Below, one piece after another: positions 1 through 6,340 of a stretch of DNA of 11,670 nt. Source of the DNA: an uncultured Dorea sp. (GTDB lineage Bacteria > Bacillota > Clostridia > Lachnospirales > Lachnospiraceae). The first letter of the stretch is position 1. Every line of letters starts with the position of its first letter. A program made the position numbers and the translations under genes. The notes beneath the pieces were generated by a model. The model was not told the origin of the DNA. It searched no databases and saw nothing but the letters and a program-made list of their open reading frames with translations. The DNA lies in assembly GCA_910589275.1 (NCBI GenBank), contig CAJUTH010000064.1, forward strand, positions 1-11,670, written 5' to 3'.

Positions 1-10
1 ACAGTAACTA

Positions 11-46
11 AGTGGCTTTCAGCCACTTTCACGGCTGTGCCGTGAA
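11..46. repeat. Two tandem perfect hairpins
   Basis: Two inverted repeats lie side by side. Positions 11-17 (AGTGGCT) pair with 21-27 across TTC. Positions 28-35 (TTCACGGC) pair with 39-46 across TGT. The second hairpin contains the stop codon and last five codons of the minus-strand ATPase. It resembles the hairpins at 2935-2956 and 10493-10511, which share ACGGCTGT followed by GCCGT. Neither hairpin is followed by a T run on either strand, so a simple terminator is not obvious. A dispersed palindromic repeat is my inference. Confidence 0.6.
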
Positions 47-976
47 TAATCTAGGATAAATATCATCTTTTGTAACATTATACAGAAACATTTTAATTTT
101 GTATATGTCTGGAGAATCCATCTCCACTACTGACGTTATATTATCAATCAAATAAATTACATTATCTTTTTTCTTTAACGCATATTCTAATGCAGATAAG
201 CTATGAGTTGTAAAAAATATTTGTATTTTATATGCATGAGAATACTCTCTAAGAATATCCAATAGCTTAAACGGCAAAGACGGATGCAAAGTCGCATCAA
301 ATTCATCTATCAATAAGATACTTTCTACATCATTACTGCTATCTATATTCTCAAAATAGTATTTAAGTGAAACAATCGCACTTATAATGATAAAAAGATT
401 ATCTTCACCCGCTGATATTGTGTTTGAATCTATACCTGTTTTGTCACTATCAAAATCAGCCCTAGTTTTAATATCTCCCATTTTTTGTGAACAAATAGAC
501 GAAATATTTATTCCAACAAGACGATGATAAATTTGTGCAATTTCTTCCTGATATTTTTCCGGAAGCCCTTTTTTTATAATTTTAATGGCATCTTCATTTG
601 AATATTTCACAGCATATCTATTACTTATTTTAGAATTATGTTTTCTAAATTCAAGTGGATTATGATTAAAAAAATCCACTGTAAATAATGTACCCGCAAC
701 ACCATTAGCAGGATCATTATATGCCTTATCCCCCTTAGTTAACGATTCTATTTTAGGATTAGTCATACCATTAATTTGTTTGATAATATCTAAACATTCT
801 TTATCTCTAAGCCATGTACAATTTTTAGTAACAGCTTGATGAGCATTACTTATTATATGCAGCAACGACGACTTACACGTCCCATTTGTACCTGAAATAA
901 TATTAATGTAAGGCGACATAGATAATTTCAAATTTTCCAGTTTTCGATATTTAACAATATCAAGGCTCTTTATCAA
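29..976 (-). CDS. AAA/ABC-type ATPase, probably C-terminally shortened
   Basis: This is a 315-residue cytoplasmic P-loop ATPase of the SMC/OLD-like kind found in many defence and repair loci. Counting from the TTG start, the Walker A is GTNGTCKSS (residues 29-37), the signature is SAGEDN (188-193), the Walker B is LLIDEFD (221-227), and the H-loop is TTHS (256-259). An ATG at 1012 is in frame but lies upstream of the transcription start predicted from the promoter at 1015-1043. The TTG at 976 has AGGAGG eight bases before it, so I chose TTG. Walker A has Cys where Gly is usual; this could be a subfamily feature or a GGT-to-TGT change. Related proteins often have a further C-terminal domain. 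Here the frame ends about 55 residues after the H-loop, inside a palindrome, so truncation is likely. The gene is much more AT-rich than the core genes. Its substrate and partner are unknown, and any downstream partner is outside the window. Confidence 0.7.
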   Translation of the reverse strand: MIKSLDIVKYRKLENLKLSMSPYINIISGTNGTCKSSLLHIISNAHQAVTKNCTWLRDKECLDIIKQINGMTNPKIESLTKGDKAYNDPANGVAGTLFTVDFFNHNPLEFRKHNSKISNRYAVKYSNEDAIKIIKKGLPEKYQEEIAQIYHRLVGINISSICSQKMGDIKTRADFDSDKTGIDSNTISAGEDNLFIIISAIVSLKYYFENIDSSNDVESILLIDEFDATLHPSLPFKLLDILREYSHAYKIQIFFTTHSLSALEYALKKKDNVIYLIDNITSVVEMDSPDIYKIKMFLYNVTKDDIYPRLFTAQP

Positions 977-1014
977 ATTTGGTACCTCCTCATATATATC
1001 TCCCGAATGCATTT

Positions 1015-1043
1015 AGTATAGCATGAAATACGTCAAATATCAA
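1015..1043 (-). promoter_or_regulatory. Sigma-A promoter of the ATPase gene
   Basis: On the minus strand TTGATA (1038-1043) is followed after 17 bases by TATACT (1015-1020). Transcription would start near 1008. This leaves a leader of about 30 bases with AGGAGG at 985-990 before the TTG start, and excludes the upstream ATG. Confidence 0.65.
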
Positions 1044-1053
1044 TTACATAAAT

Positions 1054-1361
1054 GTGCATTTGGACAAGAGTATATCTTTGAGTATGCTTCCGAAATTGAT
1101 GGAGGCTGTAAGATTATTTTCAAAATGGAACAAGGCAAAGATTGATTTCACAATGCTTAACGCTCTTGGCATGAAAGAAATTGCGAAGAAACAGTACATC
1201 TCGCTGTCCACAGTACAAAAAAGGCGATTATATCTTGCTCTTGCGCTTATTGGTAATCCAGATATTATTTTTCTCGATGAGCCGACAGTGGGGATTTGAA
1301 AGTTGACCGCGGTACGCTTGAACAACATTTTATTGAAATAGCAGAGAGGGAAACAGAATGA
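1054..1361 (+). pseudogene. ABC exporter ATP-binding subunit, decayed fragment
   Basis: The GTG-started frame 1054-1299 reads as the middle of an ABC ATPase: a helical region, the signature LSTVQKRRLYLALALIGNP, then Walker B IIFLDEPTVG. The Walker A part is missing, and the signature is LSTVQ instead of LSTGQ or LSGGQ. The frame then stops. From 1302 another frame reads VDRGTLEQHFIEIAERETE and stops at 1359-1361, which looks like the C-terminal tail of the same family. The D-loop and H-loop region between them is gone. A 5' deletion, an internal deletion and a frame change make a working protein implausible. The tail's stop overlaps the ATG of the permease remnant (ATGA), preserving the original operon joint. 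Confidence 0.75.
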
Positions 1362-1570
1362 ACGGTTTTTTATATGGTGCAGCGTAACAGTGGAAATTGA
1401 ATATACGAAGTAAATCCCTCCTAGTTACCTGCTATATCGTCCCTCTTAGGGATACCGATTGATGTTGGATCATGGATTTCACTTGGAAAATCTATGGTAC
1501 CTAAATCTTTATCTTTTTTACAGCGGTAATTGTATGTGGAATAGTTTTGAAAAAACAAAAAGCAAACTAA
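1358..1570 (+). pseudogene. ABC-2 type permease, decayed fragment
   Basis: From the ATG at 1358, overlapping the tail of the ATPase remnant, one frame reads MNGFLYGAA, stop, QWKLNIRSKSLLVTCYIVPL. This is typical of the N-terminus and first membrane helix of ABC-2 permeases. The frame meets further stops. It ends with a hydrophobic segment, FFTAVIVCGIVLKKQKAN, and a stop at 1568-1570 that could be the old C-terminal helix. Only about 70 codons remain of a gene normally several hundred codons long, so there is a large internal deletion as well as nonsense mutations. Assigning the last segment to the same protein is my inference. Confidence 0.55.
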
Positions 1571-1627
1571 TTTTGAGGGAAAATTTTTGAGCAGAACACA
1601 GCAAAATACAAATTTAAAAAATATGAG

Positions 1628-1656
1628 GGAATGACGCTGTATAAGCTGCCATTCCC
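1628..1656 (-). terminator. Probable terminator after the alcohol dehydrogenase
   Basis: GGGAATG (1628-1634) and CATTCCC (1650-1656) form a 7-bp stem. On the minus strand it is followed by TCATATTTTTT. It lies about 65 bases past the dehydrogenase stop. The inner part pairs poorly, so this is a moderate call. The rest of 1571-1721 shows no gene. Confidence 0.45.
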
Positions 1657-1721
1657 CTTGTGCGGTAAGAAAAATCCAATTTCATAACCCTTGAAAAAGG
1701 ACCGCGCGGGCGCAAAACCTT

Positions 1722-2906
1722 CTACCCTAACATAGCCATCCGGTAAATCGCCAGCATATCCTCTTCCCTCAGAATCTTCGCGGAGCCCTTCTTATTATTG
1801 CAGGCCGCCGCGCATTTGTGCGCCATTTCCTTTAACTGGTCGTCTGTCGGTTCGATACCAAGCTCCCGGATCGTGACCGGCATATGGATTTCCCGGTAGA
1901 AGTCTTCCATCGCTTCGATACCCTTCAGCGCAATTTCTTCGTCCGTTCCTTCTTCCTTTACGCCCATAACATTCAGGGCATAGCGTTTGAATCTGGGCAG
2001 GCAGTCTTTGTACACATATCTTGCCCAGCTTCCCCAGACCGCTGCAAGCCCGGCTCCGTGAGCCACGTCGAACATGCCGCCCATCTCATGCTCCAGCGCG
2101 TGAGAAGCAAAATCTCCCCCGTCGTTGCCGCATCCGGTCAGGCCGTTGTGTGCAAGGCTTCCCGCCCACATCACTTCCGCCCTTGCATCGTAATTATCCG
2201 GCTCTTTCACCAGTATCTTTGCATTTGTCAGCACCGTCCTTAACAGCGCCTCCGCGATACTGTCGGTAATTTCCATATTGCCGCCGTTGGTAAAATACCG
2301 CTCCATGGTGTGCATCATAATATCCGTACATCCGCAGGCCGTCTGGTAATCCGGCAGCGTCATAGTAAGCTCCGGGTTCATAACCGCAAATTTCGGCCTT
2401 CCCAGATCGCAGTTATATCCCCGCTTGTTCCAATCCTCTTCCCTTGTAATGACCGAAGAATTGCTCATCTCGCTGCCGGTAGCGGACAGGGTGAGCACCA
2501 CGCCGATGGGAAGGCAGTCTTTTGCCTGACGCTTTTTGCAGTAGAAGTCCCAGACGTCCCCTTCATTTGCTACTCCGTAGCCGATGGCTTTTCCGGAATC
2601 AATGGCGCTTCCTCCGCCTACTGCCAGAATAAAGTCTACGCCCTCTTTTTTACACAGTTCAATCCCCTCGTATACCAGACTAAGCCTCGGATTCGGCACA
2701 GCGCCCCCAAGCTCGATATAATCCACCTGATATTCATCCAACGATTTCTTTACCTTGTCCAAAAGGCCGGAGCGGACCACGCTGCCCTTGCCGTAGTGGA
2801 TCAGAACCTTCCTGCAGTTCTGTTCTGCCACAAGCTGTCCCACCTTGGCTTCTGCGTCTCTGCCAAACACCACCTTTGTCGGTGTAAAATACTCAAAATT
2901 GTACAT
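1722..2906 (-). CDS. Iron-containing alcohol dehydrogenase (butanol dehydrogenase/YqhD-like)
   Basis: This 394-residue group III alcohol dehydrogenase probably reduces aldehydes to alcohols with NAD(P)H in the cytoplasm, for example in fermentation or aldehyde detoxification. The N-terminal Rossmann-like half carries GGGSAIDSGKAI (residues 97-108). The helical C-terminal half carries the metal ligands expected for the family: Asp195 and His199 in TDIMMH, His269 in ASHALEH, and His283 in DVAHG. His273 is the usual extra active-site histidine. Length is normal and the frame is intact. The ATG at 2906 has AAGAAGGG upstream. The gene lies 91 bases behind pyrG in the same direction, with a hairpin and a weak promoter candidate in the gap. 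It may be read through from pyrG or separately. Substrate and cofactor preference cannot be read from sequence alone. Confidence 0.9.
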   Translation of the reverse strand: MYNFEYFTPTKVVFGRDAEAKVGQLVAEQNCRKVLIHYGKGSVVRSGLLDKVKKSLDEYQVDYIELGGAVPNPRLSLVYEGIELCKKEGVDFILAVGGGSAIDSGKAIGYGVANEGDVWDFYCKKRQAKDCLPIGVVLTLSATGSEMSNSSVITREEDWNKRGYNCDLGRPKFAVMNPELTMTLPDYQTACGCTDIMMHTMERYFTNGGNMEITDSIAEALLRTVLTNAKILVKEPDNYDARAEVMWAGSLAHNGLTGCGNDGGDFASHALEHEMGGMFDVAHGAGLAAVWGSWARYVYKDCLPRFKRYALNVMGVKEEGTDEEIALKGIEAMEDFYREIHMPVTIRELGIEPTDDQLKEMAHKCAAACNNKKGSAKILREEDMLAIYRMAMLG

Positions 2907-2928
2907 ACCGATCCCTTCTTTCCCTTAA

Positions 2929-2956
2929 GTTACTCTTACGGCTGTAACGCCGTAAG
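2929..2956. repeat. Hairpin in the pyrG-dehydrogenase gap, ACGGCTGT type
   Basis: CTTACGGC (2935-2942) pairs perfectly with GCCGTAAG (2949-2956) across TGTAAC. On the minus strand the loop GTTAC is complementary to GTAAC just after the stem (2929-2933), so the RNA could form an H-type pseudoknot. There is no T run on either side, so it is unlikely to be a simple terminator. It sits in the presumed 5' leader of the dehydrogenase and shares its core with 28-46 and 10493-10511. Confidence 0.55.
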
Positions 2957-2968
2957 GCATCTGCTCTT

Positions 2969-2997
2969 ATCATACCCCTTAACGAGAGAGAATGCAA
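2969..2997 (-). promoter_or_regulatory. Weak candidate promoter for the alcohol dehydrogenase
   Basis: On the minus strand TTGCAT (2992-2997) is followed after 17 bases by TATGAT (2969-2974), directly after the pyrG stop. The -10 box is good and the -35 box poor. It would place the 2935-2956 hairpin in the leader. Confidence 0.35.
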
Positions 2998-4602
2998 TCA
3001 TTTGTATCGGTTTACGGCCGCCTGCACCAATCCCTTAAACAAAGGATGCGCCCGGTTAGGCCTTGATTTCAGCTCCGGGTGTCCCTGCGTTCCCACAAAA
3101 TACGGATGGTCTGCAAGCTCCAGCATCTCAACGATCCTTCCATCCGGCGACAAACCGGACAGACTCATGCCCTTTTCCTCCAATTCCTTCCGGTATTCGT
3201 TATTTACCTCGTACCTGTGCCGATGACGCTCGCTGATCTTTTCCGCCTGATATAATTTTGCGGCAAGGCTTCCCTTTTTCAGTACGCAGGGGTAGGCTCC
3301 CAGACGGAGGGTCCCGCCCAGATCCGTCACCTCGTCCTGCTCTGGCATCAGGGCGATCACCGGATGGGCGGTATCTGCATCAAGCTCAATACTGTTCGCG
3401 TCCGCGTATCCCAGCACATGGCGGGCATACTCCACAATCGCCATCTGCATTCCAAGACAGATTCCAAGAAACGGAATCCGATTCTCCCTTGCGTAACGGA
3501 TCGCGGCAATCTTCCCTTCCGTCCCCCGCATCCCAAAGCCTCCCGGAATCAGGATCCCTCCCACTCCTTCTAAATGTTTTCCCACTGTCTCTTCCTGTAT
3601 TTCCTCCGAATCCACCCAGCGGATCTTCACGCTGGCCCTAGCGGCGATGCCTCCGTGCTTCAATGCCTCTACAACGCTCAGATATGCATCGTGAAGCTGG
3701 ATGTATTTTCCCACAATGGCGATCTCCACCTCTGTCTCCGGGTTCTTTAGATTGTACACCATCTCTCTCCAGTCGGTCAGATCCGGTTCGGGACAGGGCA
3801 GGTGCAAAGACTCGCACACCACTTTCGCAAGCCGTTCCTCCTCCATGGCAAGGGGCGCTTCATACAGATATTCCACATCCAGATTCTGCAGCACATGCTC
3901 CTCCCTCACATTGCAGAACAGCGCGATCTTTGCCCGAAGCTCCTTCGGAATCGGATGCTCGCTCCTGCATACCAAAATATCCGGCCACAGACCCATCGCC
4001 TGCAGCTCCTTTACACTCTGCTGGGTGGGCTTGCTCTTTAACTCTCCGCTAGCCTTCAGATAGGGGATCAGGGTAACATGAATGAGGATGGCATTCTCAT
4101 GCCCCGCCTCATGCTGGAACTGGCGGATGGACTCTAAGAAAGGCTGGCTCTCAATATCCCCGACGGTGCCGCCTACCTCGATGATCACAATCCGCTCCTC
4201 CTCCGGGCTTTTTCCCTGATAGAACCTACTCTTAATCTCATTGGTAATATGGGGGATCACCTGAACTGTTCCGCCGCCGTAGTCCCCCTTACGCTCCTTC
4301 TGAAGCACCGACCAGTAAATCTTCCCTGTGGTCACATTGGAATTTTTATCCAGACACTCGTCGATAAATCTCTCATAATGCCCCAGATCCAAATCCGTCT
4401 CCGTGCCGTCGTCCGTCACATAGACCTCGCCGTGCTGGATCGGGTTCATGGTTCCCGGATCCACATTGATATAGGGGTCAAATTTCTGCATGGTAACCTG
4501 ATACCCCCTCGCCTTCAAAAGCCGCCCCAAGGACGCCGCCGTAATCCCTTTTCCCAGACCGGAGACCACTCCTCCGGTAACAAATACGTATTTCACTGCC
4601 AT
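2998..4602 (-). CDS. pyrG: CTP synthase
   Basis: The 534-residue enzyme converts UTP to CTP using ATP and ammonia from glutamine, the last step of de novo pyrimidine nucleotide synthesis. The N-terminal amidoligase domain begins MAVKYVFVTGGVVSGLGKGI and contains QKFDPYINVDPG and TETDLDLGHYERF, the latter with metal-binding acidic residues near 70-72. EVGGTVGDIES supplies the second acidic ligand near 142. The C-terminal class I glutaminase domain has the oxyanion strand PGGFG, nucleophile Cys382 in GICLGMQ, and His508/Glu510 in GTQGHPE. Length matches the family (about 535). The ATG at 4602 has GGAGG at 4611-4615. The gene is transcribed away from purF, from a strong promoter followed by an intrinsic terminator in the leader. 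This suggests attenuation, as known in principle for pyrG of Gram-positive bacteria. Confidence 0.98.
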   Translation of the reverse strand: MAVKYVFVTGGVVSGLGKGITAASLGRLLKARGYQVTMQKFDPYINVDPGTMNPIQHGEVYVTDDGTETDLDLGHYERFIDECLDKNSNVTTGKIYWSVLQKERKGDYGGGTVQVIPHITNEIKSRFYQGKSPEEERIVIIEVGGTVGDIESQPFLESIRQFQHEAGHENAILIHVTLIPYLKASGELKSKPTQQSVKELQAMGLWPDILVCRSEHPIPKELRAKIALFCNVREEHVLQNLDVEYLYEAPLAMEEERLAKVVCESLHLPCPEPDLTDWREMVYNLKNPETEVEIAIVGKYIQLHDAYLSVVEALKHGGIAARASVKIRWVDSEEIQEETVGKHLEGVGGILIPGGFGMRGTEGKIAAIRYARENRIPFLGICLGMQMAIVEYARHVLGYADANSIELDADTAHPVIALMPEQDEVTDLGGTLRLGAYPCVLKKGSLAAKLYQAEKISERHRHRYEVNNEYRKELEEKGMSLSGLSPDGRIVEMLELADHPYFVGTQGHPELKSRPNRAHPLFKGLVQAAVNRYK

Positions 4603-4633
4603 TTCTTTTCCTCCAGACTGATGCTCTCATTTC

Positions 4634-4679
4634 AGACAAAAAAAGCCAGAAACCCCTTGGATTCCTGACTCCTTTGTCT
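4634..4679 (-). terminator. pyrG: Attenuator in the pyrG leader
   Basis: On the minus strand 59-69 of the 4600s block (4659-4669, GTCAGGAATCC) pairs with 4645-4655 (GGGTTTCTGGC) across a 3-base loop. The stem has 11 bp including three G-U pairs. Seven Ts follow (4638-4644). The outer arms AGACAAA (4673-4679) and TTTGTCT (4634-4640) can extend the stem. The structure lies between the pyrG promoter and start codon, so it must be passed to make pyrG mRNA. CAGAAA near the RNA 5' end (4685-4690) is complementary to TTTCTG in the 3' arm and could act as an anti-terminator. That last point is inference. Confidence 0.8.
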
Positions 4680-4695
4680 ACTCTTTTCTGCTATT

Positions 4696-4724
4696 ATTAT
4701 CACCCCTTCCAGAGGTTTTGTCAA
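4696..4724 (-). promoter_or_regulatory. pyrG: Sigma-A promoter of pyrG
   Basis: On the minus strand TTGACA (4719-4724) is followed after 17 bases by GATAAT (4696-4701). Transcription would start near 4689-4691, giving a leader of about 87 bases. The GGGC start seen in Bacillus subtilis pyrG is not present. Confidence 0.8.
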
Positions 4725-4745
4725 ACCAAAAATTAAAAAACCGGG

Positions 4746-4773
4746 TTGACAAGTTAGAAATTCCTAGTATACT
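4746..4773 (+). promoter_or_regulatory. purF: Sigma-A promoter of purF
   Basis: TTGACA (4746-4751) is followed after 16 bases by TATACT (4768-4773). The predicted start is near 4781. The -35 box is 21 bp from the divergent pyrG -35 box, with an A/T-rich stretch between that could serve both as an UP element. Confidence 0.8.
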
Positions 4774-4787
4774 ACTTTCCATAGGCA

Positions 4788-4825
4788 ACGGCGCCGTGGA
4801 TCCCGGATTCATGGCGCCGTTTTTT
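4788..4825 (+). terminator. purF: Intrinsic terminator directly after the purF promoter
   Basis: ACGGCGCC (4788-4795) pairs perfectly with GGCGCCGT (4813-4820). The inner bases add about seven more pairs, some G-U, leaving a CCG loop, and six Ts follow (4820-4825). The stem begins only about eight bases after the predicted transcription start and lies about 110 bases before the purF ATG. No plus-strand gene precedes it, so it acts on the purF transcript itself. Regulation by attenuation is inferred. Confidence 0.8.
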
Positions 4826-4838
4826 ATGCTGCAGGTAA

Positions 4839-4883
4839 TTTGTTTTCCATAAAACAAACACCTCCGGGGAAACCTTCCCCGGA
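4839..4883 (+). other. Two further perfect hairpins in the purF leader
   Basis: TTTGTTTT (4839-4846) pairs with AAAACAAA (4851-4858) across CCAT. TCCGGGGAA (4863-4871) pairs with TTCCCCGGA (4875-4883) across ACC. Neither is followed by a T run. They lie between the terminator and the purF ribosome binding site. They could influence mRNA stability or processing, or bind a regulator. I do not recognise a riboswitch. Confidence 0.5.
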
Positions 4884-4936
4884 CAGGTTATACCCGTATT
4901 TTACTTTCAATGAAAAAATGCAAAGGAGACTGCACT

Positions 4937-6340
4937 ATGACTGATAAAACTGAAACAGAACAAATCCACGAGGAATGCGGCGTATTCGGAATCTATAACC
5001 CACTCGGAGAGGACGCCGCAAGTTCCGTCTATTACGGCCTGTCCTCCCTCCAGCACAGGGGACAGGAATCCTGCGGAATTGCCGTATCCGACACCAGCGG
5101 ACCCAAAGGGAACATGAATGTACACAGGGGCATGGGACTGGTACACGAAGTCTTTAAGGAAGATACCCTGAACGGACTCCACGGGAATCTTGGGATCGGC
5201 CACGTCCGCTATTCCACCACCGGAGAAGCAACCTTAAACAATGCCCAGCCTCTTGTACTGAACTACATCAAGGGAACGCTGGCTCTGGCCCACAACGGAA
5301 ATCTGGTAAATACAGAGGAACTGCGAAATGAGCTTGCCAGAACCGGAGCTATTTTCCAGACGACCACCGATTCCGAGATCATCGCCTATGAGATTGCAAG
5401 GGCAAGAGTCCATACCCGGACGGTGGAGGAAGCCATCGCGCAGGCTGCCACGCGGCTAAAAGGCGCTTACGGACTGGTAATCGCCAGCCCCCGCAAGCTC
5501 ATCGGCGTACGCGATCCCCTCGGCTTAAAGCCTCTCTGCCTTGGAAAGCGGAAGGACTCCTATATCATCGCTTCGGAGAGCTGCGCCCTGACTGCCATCG
5601 GAGCGGAATTTCTGCGGGATATCCATCCCGGCGAAATCGTTACCATTTCCTCCGAAGGGCTTTCCTCCAACATGTCCATGCATCAGGAGCGGCATGCCCA
5701 CTGCATCTTCGAATACATCTATTTTGCCAGACTTGACAGCGTCATCGACGGAGTCTCCGTCTACGCCTCCCGGAAAAAGGCCGGCGCTGCGCTGGCAGAG
5801 GCCTATCCTGCAGAAGCGGATCTTGTCACCGGAGTTCCGGATTCCGGCATCACCGCGGCGGAAGGGTACGCCGAAGCCTCCGGGCTGCCCTTCCGCCGCG
5901 CCTTTTACAAAAACAGCTATGTGGGAAGAACCTTTATCAAACCCACCCAGAAGGAGCGGGAATCCAGCGTGCGCCTGAAACTAAGTGTCCTAAAGGATAC
6001 GGTACAGGGAAAAGACATCGTACTGGTGGATGATTCCATTGTCCGCGGCACCACCATCGCCAACCTGATCCGTCTCCTCAAGCAGGCCGGGGCAGGCAGG
6101 GTGCATGTGCGGATCAGCTCCCCTCCTTTTTTATATCCCTGCTATTTCGGCACGGATGTGCCTTCTAACAGCCAGCTTCTGGCGGCCTCCCATCATACCG
6201 GGGAAATCTGCAGGATGATCGGGGCGGATTCCTTGGGGTATATGCGGGTGGAGGATCTGTCAGCCGCCGTAGGCGGACTGCCTCTCTGCAAGGCCTGTTT
6301 TGACTGTAATTACCCGATGGAAGGGATTTCGCCGAAATAA
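4937..6340 (+). CDS. purF: Amidophosphoribosyltransferase (glutamine PRPP amidotransferase)
   Basis: The 467-residue enzyme makes 5-phosphoribosylamine from PRPP and glutamine, the first committed step of purine synthesis. The Ntn glutaminase domain is preceded by a 13-residue propeptide, and Cys14 in EECGVFGIY should become the catalytic N-terminal Cys after self-cleavage. RGQESCGIA and LAHNGNL are typical of the domain. The phosphoribosyltransferase domain has the PRPP loop IVLVDDSIVRGTT (361-373). Cysteines 256, 402, 451 and 454 match the 4Fe-4S ligands of the Bacillus enzyme, and 457 is an additional Cys. An in-frame ATG at 4910 lacks a ribosome binding site; the ATG at 4937 has AAAGGAG eight bases upstream and gives a propeptide of familiar length. 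No other pur gene is adjacent. Its stop touches the stop of the convergent radical SAM gene. Confidence 0.97.
   Translation: MTDKTETEQIHEECGVFGIYNPLGEDAASSVYYGLSSLQHRGQESCGIAVSDTSGPKGNMNVHRGMGLVHEVFKEDTLNGLHGNLGIGHVRYSTTGEATLNNAQPLVLNYIKGTLALAHNGNLVNTEELRNELARTGAIFQTTTDSEIIAYEIARARVHTRTVEEAIAQAATRLKGAYGLVIASPRKLIGVRDPLGLKPLCLGKRKDSYIIASESCALTAIGAEFLRDIHPGEIVTISSEGLSSNMSMHQERHAHCIFEYIYFARLDSVIDGVSVYASRKKAGAALAEAYPAEADLVTGVPDSGITAAEGYAEASGLPFRRAFYKNSYVGRTFIKPTQKERESSVRLKLSVLKDTVQGKDIVLVDDSIVRGTTIANLIRLLKQAGAGRVHVRISSPPFLYPCYFGTDVPSNSQLLAASHHTGEICRMIGADSLGYMRVEDLSAAVGGLPLCKACFDCNYPMEGISPK

Noticed and set aside
2310..3038. Long plus-strand frame opposite the dehydrogenase
   Set aside because: It is the antisense of a well-conserved gene with no recognisable domain; the same applies to other long frames opposite pyrG, spoIVB and MFS.
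4910..4936. Earlier ATG of the purF frame
   Set aside because: It has no ribosome binding site, while ATG 4937 has AAAGGAG at eight bases and gives a propeptide of normal length.
4774..4936. Purine or PRPP riboswitch before purF
   Set aside because: The terminator begins about eight bases after the start, and I see no aptamer core such as the guanine or ykkC type.
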